Positions 43,415 through 53,998 of a DNA stretch of 64,000 bases are shown piece after piece. The notes under the pieces are model-generated. The model did no database searches and was not told the DNA's origin. It worked only from the letters and a program-made list of their open reading frames with translations. The stretch lies in assembly GCA_914767885.1 (NCBI GenBank), contig CAJZBQ010000058.1, positions 817,501 through 881,500 on the forward strand, given 5' to 3'. Position numbers and translations under genes: made by a program. Positions within the stretch are counted from its first letter, which is position 1, and each line of letters starts with the position of its first letter. This DNA comes from Blepharisma stoltei (taxonomy: Eukaryota; Ciliophora; Heterotrichea; Heterotrichida; Blepharismidae).

Positions 43415-44692
43415 TTATACTTTTTGTTGATATTTGGGTGAAACAAGCGAAAAAAGTCCTTTTGAAGTTTTTGGGTCTTGAGCTTTGCTCTGTGACGCAA
43501 CTGTTTGCAGTGCAAAATGGGGTTTTGTTAATGCATTAGCCTTTACCCCTGAGTTTTTTCTTTTTTCAGATCTTGATGAAACTGTAGACTCCCTTCTATC
43601 CATATTGATAATTCACAGATCTTTTAAAGACGTAACCTCATCAAGCCTCTTTGGCTCTGAATAATACGGATCTCTCGCATTTTCCCAAAACCTTTCTTCT
43701 TCATCATTAGGTAGCTGAGGTGTAGAAAATGTTTTTTCAAAAGGCTTTGGGACTTTAATTCTATATAGCTTTTACCCTAATTTTGCTTTTAGCTCAGAAA
43801 TTTCTTTATCTTTTCCTTGCATTTGGTTTCTCATTTTCTCTAATTCTAAGTTTTGTTTTTTAAAAATGTCTTCATATTGCTTTAGTTTGCCTTCAAGATC
43901 TCTGATAATAGACCGGTATTCAAATTCAGCCTCAATATTGGAAAAATCTTGGTTTTTTGATGTACTTTCACTTGGCCAGATATCAGAATCAATCATGTCT
44001 GAGGTTTTTTGGTAGCGAGACTTACGAGAACGGCTTGAAGGAGTTGGAGAGTCTGATTGGGTTGGGCTTGGATATCTTTCAGAAGTGTTTGAGGATTTTT
44101 TTTCTCGAGAAATAGATGATTTTTGTAAGGCTTTTGTGGACAAATTTGAATTTTCTTGGAGTTTTGAGTGGGATTTTGAGTTTTCTTTTTCTGTTATTTG
44201 AGAGATCGAGTTATTGCTGGTAATATTTGCCCCTTTTTTAAATTTCGAGCTTGAGATTGAGGATTCTTCTTTTTGACTATTTTGCCTTATATGATTTTGT
44301 GAAATTTCTATTTTTGATTCTTTTGACACAGATTCTGTGAGCTTATTTTCACTGTTTTTTTGGCTGATTTTTGGATTTTCCTGCAAATCTTCAATTTTTT
44401 TATTTTCATTCTGAGTCTCAATCTCATTGCTTTCTTTATTTTCATTTATTGCTTTATCTTTTATATTTTCTTCTTCCTTTACAGCATTTTCTTGTTCTAT
44501 TGAAGGATTTTCTTTTTGATCAGCTAATTTATTATTCGAGCCTTCTTCTTTGAATTGACTTGATTCTATTCCTTGTTCAGGCGGCAAAGGATTATTGATA
44601 TTTTCCCCTTCAATACGGATTTCTTGTTGGTTCCCTTCATCTTCAGGAGCTTTTGCATTGCTTGCTTGACCCATGTTTAAATGTTCAGACAT
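43415..44692 (-). CDS. acidic low-complexity protein with C-terminal coiled coil
   Basis: 421 codons with one 15-nt intron. About 200 residues rich in Glu, Asn, Lys, Ser and Gln are followed by a Ser/Arg-rich patch (SRSRKSRYQK) and a coiled coil (FEYRSIIRDLEGKLKQYEDI). After the intron comes IKVPKPFEKTFSTPQLPN and ENARDPYYSEPKRLDEVTSL. No enzyme domain. Possibly a cytoskeletal or membrane-tether protein. Confidence 0.65.
43761..43775 (-). other. 15-nt intron
   Basis: GTAAAAGCTATATAG on the minus strand, containing the in-frame TAA that would otherwise end the protein at AKLG. Splicing extends the frame by about 115 codons. Confidence 0.85.
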
Positions 44693-45813
44693 TACAACAT
44701 TGTTTTAGTAAAAGAATTATTCAATAAATTTTCCAAAATATACTAGTATTTATATTATATAAAGCTCTATTAGATTATATAAAAATCAATAAAAAATATG
44801 TCTGTCTTTGAAGATCACGTTTAGTAAGTATGATTAATCTAAATAAGTTAAAAATAATTGAAAATCTTATTATTTTAATTTTGACATAGAGTTGCCATTA
44901 TATACTGTAAAAATTACCCTTTAAACTGGAGAAGTATATATGAAACATAATTCTTATCATGATTTTATGCTTGCACTCATGAGTAAATTTTATTTGATAG
45001 GTATAGATTGAAGGAAAACGCTACAAAACTTGTGCAAAAACCTATAATCAGAAGCTCTATTAAAAGATTAAGCTATTTATAGTTATAATATTAAAATTTT
45101 ATGTTTGGAATATTTCAGTTTAATCTTTGATGGGAACGAATCAAAAAAATATAAAATTTCAAATATCTCAATAAGCGCAGACTTGATTAAAACCAGATAA
45201 TCAGATTCAAAGATAATTATAGAATATAGTTAAAATATATAATCTAAAAGGTGATTATTTTCTTTAAAATGCTAACTCCCCTCCATAACAAGCATAAAAG
45301 GTTTGTTCACTAACGAGGTGTTTAATTTTTTTCCACCTAATCTTAAAAAACTCCAATCGAAATAATTTAAAGCAAATATTCATTCTATTGTTAAAACTTA
45401 TATATTAAAATTCAAACTGCTTAAATTTAATAGAATTTGATTTATTAATTATTATATATATCAAAATATTTTTTGATAAATATTTTTTTATATTAAAAAT
45501 TGTTAACTAAGTTTTTACCTAAAGTAGGAGTTTTCCAATGGTTTTGTTCACTCAAGAAGGCGTTTGAGTAAACATTTTATGATAAGTTAGAGCAAATGAA
45601 TAAGACTAAAATAAAGAATGCTCTAGAGTGGCTTTCATTGGTGACTATAAATAATTTGTATCATATTTCTTAAGCAGACCATGTCATTATGATAGGATAA
45701 TAATAAAATGTTAATATTGATTATTTTTCCGCTAAGCTATAAAATTGATCTTTAATTAAATATTAAGAAATAATTGTATATTTATAAGTTGAAAAGATTA
45801 TTTATAATAAATT
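44693..45813. other. intergenic with degenerate MITE
   Basis: AT-rich divergent region between two genes. The only structure seen is the family 1 MITE at 45273. Confidence 0.5.
45273..45568. mobile_element. MITE family 1, old copy
   Basis: Begins TAACTCCCCTCCATAACAAG and ends GTTCACTCAAGAAGGCGTTTGAGTA with TA borders. The body keeps the AATTTTTTGATAAATATT-type AT-rich core. More diverged than the copies inside genes. Confidence 0.65.
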
Positions 45814-47229
45814 ATGTCTGCAATCATAGAATTGGATAAAGAACTTGAACCCGAAATTATCGAGAAAAAAGTGCTGAATAATTCTGAAAATAGCAATTAT
45901 TTATTAAAAGTGCAGGCACTGTTTAAAGCGTATTATGCTAACAAGTTTTTTAGCTTGCTAAAGACGAAGACTTCAATTCCAAATACTGAATTGTTTACAG
46001 TATTTTCATCCTTCAAAAATTATTTCTCAAATTATCTTCGTAGTGAGACATTAGATTATTTGGAAAAATTTGGAATGTATTTTAAGCCTGAAATATTAAC
46101 AGATAAATCATGGGCTGGGCCCCTCACTACGGATTTTACGCATTTTTATTATGGAGAAACAGATGAGAAAAAGGTTCCTTATGGCTCTGGAGTTTTAATT
46201 TCATTCAATTACATTTACGAAGGATGATTTTCAAATGGCAAATTTGAAGGAAAAGGTAGAATGATAGATGATAAGCAAGGAGTTTATGATGGAGATTGAC
46301 AATCAGGTCAAAAGCATGGAAATGGAACTATGACTTATTGAAATTGCTCAAAATACTCAGGAAACTGAGAAGATAATAAAAAGCATGGGCAAGGAGCGCT
46401 AGATGAGCAAAGTTCACACTATGAAGGGTGCTTCGAAAATGACTTAAAATGTGGATATGGAGAGCAAACGTTTAAAAATGGAACATGATACAAAGGAAAC
46501 TTTGTCAATGGGCTTTATGACGGAATCGGTACGCTCAATAATAAGCAAAGTAATGAGTCATATGAAGGTGAGTTTAACTGCGGCTCCTTTGATGGAAAAG
46601 GCACATTAATAATGCCTGATGGGTGAACTTACGTTGGCGACTTTAAAAATGGGAATAGATCTGGCTTTGGGACTCTTAAATCTAGTGAAGTTCGATATGA
46701 AAGTAAATGAATTAATGATGAGCCGTTTGGAGAGTACAATAAGTATTCATCAAAGCAATATGTTATAAAAGGTGTTTGGAAAAAATTTCTGCCTGTAAAT
46801 CATATGGATGAAGTAATACAAAATATATTTCTGGGAAATTTTTTAGCAGCTACTAATGGAAAGTGACTAAGAGAAATTGGAATAAAATATATAATAAGAG
46901 TTTTAGATGACGAAAAAGTTGAGCTACTACCAGGATTTATATATTTTTATATAAAAGCTAAGGACACTAAAACACAAAATATTAAAAAATATCTACCTGG
47001 AGCCCTAGATTTTATAGATGATCTAATTAAAAAAAATGAAAAGGTTCTTGTACATTGCTATGCAGGAATTTCAAGAAGTCCTTCAATTGTGATAGCACTC
47101 ATAATGAGGAATTTTAGAAAAACCTTTGATGAAGCTTACGAATATCTTAAAGAAAGAAGGCCCTGCATTCGCCCAAATAAAGGTTTTATTAAGCAACTGA
47201 AAGAGCTAAAATTTAAGAAGAAATCTTAA
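45814..47229 (+). CDS. MORN-repeat / dual-specificity phosphatase fusion
   Basis: 472 codons, uninterrupted, with many TGA-Trp codons inside MORN repeats. An IQ-like segment (residues about 30-46, VQALFKAYYANKFF) precedes roughly eight MORN repeats (YEGWFSNGKFEGKGRM, YDGDWQSGQKHGNGTM and so on). The C-terminal 150 residues are a DUSP domain starting MDEVIQNIFLGNFLAA, with the signature HCYAGISRSPSIVIAL and KERRPCIRPNKGF. Cys, Arg and the upstream Asp of a working phosphatase appear present. MORN repeats bind membranes or scaffold cortex structures, so a cortical phosphatase is plausible. Confidence 0.9.
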
Positions 47230-47263
47230 TAATTCCAATTTGTAAAAAATTGAGAAATAAAAA

Positions 47264-47464
47264 TTATAAGCCAGAAATCAAGTATGAATGGAACTCTTCA
47301 GTGTCGCATTCAGAAATTGTAGTTCCTATGCTGATTTCTTTAGTCTCTTCCACTTTGGTTAAACTTTCTGTACTTCACTCAGAATACTGGGACAATGTCG
47401 TATCATGTTCGCTTTCTTGAATTTGCTCTGAAGCATCAACTGAGTCTAAGTGGATCAGCATCAT
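47264..47464 (-). CDS. small hypothetical protein
   Basis: 67 codons starting MMLIHLDSVDASEQIQESEH. Shares SEQxQE, LSQ, VEETKE and TISECxT with the frame at 47806-48098, so the two are paralogues. A further mini-frame upstream (ATG at 47656-47658, MNNLNISKFEIDSLGDSS) may be a first exon, but I could not join it. Unknown function. Confidence 0.35.
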
Positions 47465-47805
47465 TTTGCAGCGCACCTATTTCGATTTTTCATTGCACAA
47501 ACGGGTTCGGTCTATTGAGTTAAATACTATCGGAATTTGGTTTATTTTGAGTCAGCTATTGTAGAATTAGGAAATTTTTCTATGATATCTTCGATTGAGT
47601 CTCTCGAAGAATCGCCTAAAGAGTCAATCTCGAATTTTGATATGTTCAAGTTATTCATTATAAAAATATGGAATTATGCAAAATGAAATAAAATTATAAA
47701 TAAAGTTATGAGTAATCAACTGAAAGAGCTATATTTTAAAAGGAAGAATTAATTTCACGATTTAATTTTGCTTTATTTCACCAATGATAGATAAAAGCTG
47801 CATTT

Positions 47806-48098
47806 TTATCTGGTCAATTTTTCAGAGAGAAGTCAGGGAACGTGATTACAGTGAGCCAACTCTCTAAGAGCCATGTCTGTAAGACCTTTTATTTCAGAAA
47901 GTTCCAAATAGTAACGTTTAATCCAGTATGAGTGTGGCTCATCAGTCTCACACTCAGAAATAGTTGACTCAACGGCCATTTCTTTAGTTTCTTCTAATTT
48001 TATTGAATTTTCAGTCGTTAAATCAAAAAATTGGGAAATTGTAGAGTCCTGCCCGCTTCTTGAGTTTGCTCGGAATTCTCAGTCTTTATTGGATTCAT
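47806..48098 (-). pseudogene. paralogue of the small gene at 47264, frameshifted
   Basis: MNPIKTENSEQTQEA then, after a one-base loss (GAAAGC in the paralogue, GAAGC here), SGQDSTISQFFDLTTENS, LEETKEMAVESTISECETDE and a tail ending LTR-TAA. The length is one base short of a multiple of three. Confidence 0.4.
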
Positions 48099-48249
48099 TT
48101 TGTGACTATCAATATATATTATATATTATGTTCAAAATAGCATGAAATTTAAAAATCTGAATTAGCAAATTAATATGATTATTAAAAGAGAAAATAAAAT
48201 CCTAGTAAAGTAAATTGGTGAATTATATGGGTTTTTATTTATAAATGAC

Positions 48250-51200
48250 TTAATACTTGATATTTGTCATTCTGCAAATTAAGCATTTCATTGAATTAAT
48301 TTGTGACATTATAGCTTGATAATCTTGGCTATCAATTTTACTTTGCAGAACTCTACCAAATATATCTGAAAAGCAATCAAATTCTTTCTCTGAAATCCCT
48401 AAATGCTGATGAGATGCTCTGATTTTTCTTCTCAATTCTAATCCAGCTTGCCCATTAAATACACGAAATAGACCATCCACAATCATATCCCTATATTTGC
48501 AAATTTAATAACAGTTATTTTTATTATTAATTTAATTTATTTAAAAATTAGCTCTCTGTTTTTTTTTACAAAATAAAATAGCCATCCCAAAATGTATAGT
48601 AAAATTTTCTATATTTGTATCCTCAAAACGATAGCCAATTATATCATTCTCTAGTATTTCATCAAATAGAGAAGCAGTAAATTCATGTCAGAAATTGTCT
48701 CCATATTTCAAAATCTATTCTATTAGATTTATACGCTTAACGTCCCCTTACGGGGTTGCCCATCCCAGAGCTTCCGCCTGCCTATGGCGCATCGGGCCCA
48801 CCGGCCTCTGGGTCGACCAGCTTTGCTACGCCAAGGTGCACCTAGTCGCAGGTGTTGCCGACTTCGACGGCTCACGACTGAGCTACTTCGCTTGAGGACA
48901 TGGGTTGCCATTCCGAAAATCCATAAAAAATGATTTTCTGGTAGGCTTTAGGCAAAAAAGGGAAAAACACGAAGCCTGGGACGTAACGCCCAGTTTCACG
49001 CTAGGGAGTTGCCCGAATGGTCCTAACGGACTCTGCTGAGCTTCCCCTTTCCAACTCACGTGCCTCCTTCCCCATGAGGAGGAAAAAACATTCCTGAAAT
49101 TAGACTTGGGCTAGGCTCTGAGCTCCACCAGAATTGCTTACCTAGCATTGCTGTCCTTCTCTGAAATGCAAAACCTTGCCGGATATAATTAAAATATGAG
49201 TCGAGGCTGCATGGCGGGAGGCCCATGCCCAGACGAAGACGCCATATTTTAATTATCCATATTTCAAAATCAAGCTTTCGTTTTTTAAACACGATAATTT
49301 TGAATTAAATTTCATTGCGTCATAATTACTAATGATTTTATTGAAATGCTTTCTAGTTGGCGATTCATTTTTTCTATTTCGGAACATTCTACTTGATGGA
49401 GACTGTTCAAGACAAGCTGATTTAATTGTTACAAAATTTAATTTTACATAAATTTTAAAAAATTTATCTTATTTTATATAGGAATAAGGACATATCGAAT
49501 AATATTAGAAGAATAATAAGATTAAATTCAATTTAATAAAATATATTTAAACAGCTGCAAACATTAGGACACTCATTCTTTCTCTGCTTAAAAATTGTGT
49601 TATACGTTTTATTACTTTGCTCTTTAAAGTTTACTGATCAGTGACTATTGTGTAAGCTGCTGACAGCGATTTTACTATCCCTCGCAAGAATTTCTTTTTC
49701 AATAACTTCACTTCTTAGATGCACTGAATTGCTTCTTATTCTAAAAAGCTTTTTCGGAGTACTGCATATTTTTTCTTGTCGGTCGCTAATATCAGAATCT
49801 TCATTGGCATCATTTTCTAAATCTGCTTCTATATGAAGCCCAGCAATTTGGTCTTTTTTAATATTATTTAAACTTTCTACAGAATATCTCCTCTTTGCTC
49901 ATTTATTTTCATCTACTTTTAACTCATTTTTTTCTATTGTAGTCCATTCTTGAATATCTAAAAAAATTCAATTTTTATCTTGATTTTGCATAAAATCAAC
50001 AACAAGCCCTTTAATCGGTTTTCCTTTAAATTCAGAATTATTGAGAAATGAGACCAGCTGATTTGTCATTTTTTCTATTTCTGGGATATTAATTTTGCTT
50101 TGGATAGCAAAGCAGCTATTCTCATTTTTAGTTTGGACGGTAAATGCTTCAAAGTTTTTTGGCTCATTGGAACTTGTCCAAAAAATATTTTGTTTTATGC
50201 CGTTTGATATAGCTTCATCAGAGGCACTTAAAGATAATCTATTGGGTTCCGGATCTAATGAATTTCTCAATAAAGGTGTTTTATTGCGGACTTTTACTAT
50301 AGGAGACCTTTCTATTTTCTTGCTTGTAAAAGGGTTATTAATTGACTGTGATGTTTTGAGCATCAAATTAATATGCTTAAATTCTGTTATTTGAGGCTGA
50401 GACTTTTTTGCTTTATATTTATACCTTTGTTTATTAATATTTGAAGACTTTTCTTGGAATTTCAAGAGATTTATAATAGAAAAATATTTTAATTTTTCGT
50501 TATTGGGATTTCCTATATTTTTGTCCGATAAAGACAGGAGAATTGCAAGGAATCCTTCAACTGGTTAAATCATCCTAGGCTGGTCAAACAACTGGAGAGT
50601 TGACAAATGAGCCTCTCTCTGCAGGTTTAACAAACCTGAGTAGTCTACCCATTAGAGAGTTCCCTGTCCATTCTCCTGCCCTTATCGGGCAAAACATAAT
50701 AAATTCCTATATGTTTTCACACAACTCTTGTGATTGATGCTGGATTTGGAGGCTTAATAAACTGCTGAATCATTGCAGAGTGATTTGAAGAATTTCAAAG
50801 TGTTTTTGCTTCTGCAATAGAGGACAGGACGATTGATTGACTATCGTCTTTATAGTAGAATAAAGGAGTCTCATTAGATTGCTTAAATTGATCAAAAAAA
50901 TCATCATCATGGCTTTGTCTTGAAATAATTCTTTTATTTTTGTTAGTTTTGATTAAATAAGGTGTAGGAATATTATCAGCCTTTATAAGTGTTATTGGGA
51001 TGTTTAGCTTTATTCTATCAGTCTCAGAAATTTCAATTAAACGAAATAATATTTTGATTTTATTTTGCTCAGTCAATTTTGGTAATAAAGAACTCAATTT
51101 TTTTATATAAGAGCTGTGCCTGGGATCTGTAAAACTTGCATTTGAGTCGTAGGTAATCTGAATCTTTGGAGTTGGAGAAATCAGTGAAGGCTTTGATGAT

Positions 51201-51271
51201 TTATTTTCTTTTGCCAAAAATGAGGAATTTTCGACAGAAATTGTTTTATTTTGCGTTTTTGTCTGTTCCAT
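48250..51271 (-). CDS. modular protein with truncated-globin-like C-terminus, copy A
   Basis: 681 codons after removing four inserts (194, 118, 556 and 111 bp). Order: N-terminal module with ITLIKADNIPTPYLIKT, ISRQSHDDDFFDQF and PLFYYKD; SITRVVW segment; central module FTVQTKNENSCFAIQSKINI, EIEKMTNQLVSFLNN and GLVVDFMQNQDKNW; a variable charged linker; and a C-terminal globin-like domain LKYGDNFWHEFTASLFDEIL, FRVFNGQAGLELRRKIRASH, LGISEKEFDCF. The His after RAS aligns with the proximal F8 His of truncated haemoglobins and the aromatic in SLF/SLY with B10. Closes SMKCLICR. Function unknown; haem binding is inference. Confidence 0.7.
48486..48596. other. IES, 111 bp, TA-bounded
   Basis: Within the globin-like domain of copy A. 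Cut between TA 48486 and TA 48597 gives ENFTMIVDGLFRV, matching ENFTMIIDGLFKV of copy B. Confidence 0.85.
48704..49259. mobile_element. SINE-like retroposon in copy A (IES)
   Basis: GC-rich element flanked by a perfect 16-bp direct repeat, TCCATATTTCAAAATC (48700-48715 and 49256-49271). Same family as 3.9 and 62.1 kb. TA-to-TA cutting inside the duplicates restores KNESLILKYGDNFW in frame. Plus-strand orientation, ending CGCCATATTTTAATTAT. Confidence 0.88.
49430..49547. other. probable IES, about 118 bp
   Basis: Separates KQRKNECPNV from EQSPSSRMFRNRKNESPTRKHF of copy A. Cutting TA 49430 to TA 49548 fits the frame and makes the total length a multiple of three, but several nearby TAs would also work. 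Confidence 0.55.
50514..50707. mobile_element. TIR element in copy A, ~194 bp (IES)
   Basis: Inverted ends TTTGTCCGATAAAGACAGGA and TCCTGCCCTTATCGGGCAAA, flanked by TTCCTATAT direct repeats. TA-to-TA removal joins ITRVVWKHI to GNPNNEKLKYF in frame. Confidence 0.75.
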
Positions 51272-51398
51272 ATTATTTTTTATTAATCAATATTTTTGGA
51301 AATCAAATTATCATAATATAAATAATACTTGACTATTATTTACAATATCTATTTACTAATACTTTTTTTTACATAAATTGATATTTAATAGCAGAATC

Positions 51399-53488
51399 TT
51401 ATTTCGAATGCGATTGATTGCATACAAGCCATTTCATAGACCGTGTTTGAGACATTACAACCTGCAGATCTTGAGTCTCCATTTTATTATCTGCAAGACT
51501 CCTTTCAAAAATATCTGCAAAGCAGTCAAATTCTTTTTCAGAAATTCCCAATTTTTTGTGCACTCCTCTAACTCTTCTTCTGAATTCTAAATTAACTTGC
51601 CCATTAAGAACCTTAAATAAACCATCTATAATCATTGTAAAATTTTCCAATTTGGTGTCTTTGAATCTTTTATTTAATATATCATTGCCGAGAATACTAT
51701 GAAAAAGGCAAATTATTCTATTTTGTAATGAATATATTTAAAAATATAAATATTAATATAATTGATTATTTTAGTTTTAATTTAGCATATAAATTGATTT
51801 CAAAAACTGTTCCCGTACTTTAAAATTAAGCTTTCATTTCTTAAGTGTGAGAGCTTTGAGTTAAATTTGATAGCATCAAATTGATTTATTATATTTGTAT
51901 AGTGTTTTCTAATTGATGTATCATTATTTTCACTATTTGATGATAAATGTGGATTTTTACAATGATCAGCAAAATGGACTGAATTAATTTTTCTTGTTTT
52001 AAAAATCGTGCTATATGATTGAATGCTTTGCTCTTTAAGATTTACTAATAAATGTGCAGCACTTTGGCTTTGGTTTTTGAGGTTGTTAACTTTCTGCGTT
52101 ACTTTGCAGTATCTTTCTGCAATATCTTTTTCGTTTAATTCATTTTTTTGTACAGAAATTCTTTTTTTTCTTATCTTAAAAGGAAGTTTATCTTTTTCAG
52201 CATTAGTTTCTTCTTTTTCAAACTGTAAGATTTCATTTTCTTCTATATCAGGCTCACTTTCTGATTCCTCATATACGCTATTTCTGCTATGGTCTACAGA
52301 TTGGCTCCTCTCTGAAGATTTCATGGCCTTTCCTCTTCCTGGACACTCAACCGCTGATTTATCAGTCGTAATCCATTCTTGTAAATCCAAAAAAATTCAT
52401 TTTTTATCTACATTTTGTACAAAATCAAGAACAACTCCTTTAATAATTCTACCTTTAAATACAGAATTATTAAAAAAAGAAACAAGCTGATTCGCCATTG
52501 TGTCAATTTCTTGTATTTTAATTTTGCTTTGGACTGCAAAGCAACTGTTTGTATTTTTAGTTTGGACTAAAAAGCTTTCAAATCCTTTTGGCTCAGCTGA
52601 TTCATTAATTATGTTTTCATTTTCCTGGTCTGCTAATTCCATAAACGACCTCGAAATTAAAGATCTTGAAGCTTTAACTATAGAATTTCCAGAAAAATTG
52701 CAAAATGTATGTGCTAAGTTTTTCGATTTATTTGATTTTTTCTGAATTTTTATTTTGTAAGGGTTGTTTATAGATTTAGATGTTTTTTGTATAAAATCAG
52801 TGTATTTAAAATTATATAATTGGGAATAAGACCTATTTTTTTTTAGCTGCATTTGAGGTTTTATTGTAGAGTCTTCAGGTTTTTCGTGAAATTTCAGCAG
52901 ATTTATAATCAAAAAATATTTTGTTTTAGCATTTTGTTTCCACAGAATTCTAGTAATAGATACTGGATTTGATGAAGGCTTAATAAATTGCTGGATCATT
53001 GCTGGCTGGCTTGATGAGTTTCAAAGTGCTTTAGCTTTGGCTATTGAAAATAAGACCACAGAATGATTTTGAGCTTTATAGTAAAATAAAGGGCCATCTT
53101 CTGATGATTTAAACAAATTAAAAAATTCTTCATCAGCACATGGCTTTGAAATTATTTTTCCGTTTTTCTTCGTATGAATTAAAAATGATACTGGCATTTT
53201 ATCTACTCTTAACAGAGTAAGCGGAATATTTAGCCTCAAATTGTTGTCTGAATCATGATTATTGATTAAATGGGAAAATACATTGAATTTTTGGTGCTCT
53301 GGGAGTTTTGGTAGCAAAAAGTTAAGCTTTTTTATAAAAGAATTTTGCATAAGCTCTGTGCGGAGTCCGCTTATAACGGGTGCTTTATTTTTCAGAATTG
53401 ACAAATTTCATGAAGATCTACTTAATTGGTGATCTTTAGCAAACTCAGATAAGTTTTGATGATTTTCTAAATATTCTTGTCTGTCCAT
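51399..53488 (-). CDS. modular protein with truncated-globin-like C-terminus, copy B
   Basis: 672 codons after removing one 74-bp IES. Start MDRQEYLENHQNLSEFAKD (ATG 53486-53488). Same module order as copy A: IPLTLLRVDKMPVSFLIHTK, PCADEEFFNLF, PLFYYKA; ITRILWKQN; FLVQTKNTNSCFAVQSKIKI and GVVLDFVQNVDKKW; linker; then LILKYGNSFWNQF, FKVLNGQVNLEFRRRVRGVH and LGISEKEFDCF. The proximal His is kept. Its tail (SMKWLVCNQSHSK) differs from the CLIC ending of A, C and D. Closest relative is copy A. Confidence 0.72.
51714..51787. other. IES, 74 bp, TA-bounded
   Basis: Between NSFWNQF and IICLFHSILGNDILNKRF in the globin-like domain of copy B. Cut at TA 51714 and TA 51788; in frame. Confidence 0.8.
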
Positions 53489-53523
53489 TATTTACTCAAA
53501 TAAACAGCTAATAAAGAGTTGCT

Positions 53524-53893
53524 TACCGTAAGTGAACAAAAAAATTTTGTTCACTCACGGAGGGGGGTTAATTTGTTTTTTTTTAAAAAAAATTTATATA
53601 TAAATTTTCTAAAAAATACTTTTTTTCGAAATTTAAAAAAACCCTAATTCGCAAAAATTAGAAAGCAAATATTAATTTAATTTATAAAATTTATGTTTTA
53701 AAACGCAATTCGTTTAAAATTAAACAGAATTAGCTCTAGATTTCATTATAATAATTATCATTTATATATCAAATTTTTTTTCCATAAAAACATTTTCTAT
53801 TAAAAAAATTTTTGTTCACTCACGGAGGGTGGGTTTTTAGGCAAAAAATGGCGATTTTTCTAATGGTTTTGTTCACTCACGGAGGGGGGGAGT
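53524..53893. mobile_element. MITE family 1 between copies B and C
   Basis: 370 bp with TA borders; hairpin end GTGAACAAAAAAATTTTGTT at the left and two tandem GTTCACTCACGGAGGG motifs at the right. It lies in the intergenic space, so excision is not needed for a coding frame. Confidence 0.88.
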
Positions 53894-53998
53894 TATAAAT
53901 ATTTACAAATTAACAAATAGGGGATTTTCAACTCAAAAAAGTCATTTCAGAATATTATTTTAAAAAATTTGAAAATTAAAAAATTTAATTTTTATGCA

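Noticed and set aside
45814-47229. Standard genetic code, with many short genes ended by TGA
   Set aside because: TGA falls at the conserved Trp of MORN repeats, the DHHC motif and the NDPK domain, and reading it as Trp joins fragments into complete known proteins.
48725-48900. tRNA-derived head of the SINE-like family
   Set aside because: I could not fold a convincing cloverleaf or find clear A and B box promoter motifs by eye, so the origin of the 5' part is left open.
48695-49292. ORFs in the GC-rich block inside globin-like gene A
   Set aside because: The block is a repeated retroposon copy flanked by a target duplication; the copies at 3.9 and 62.1 kb do not keep the same frames open.
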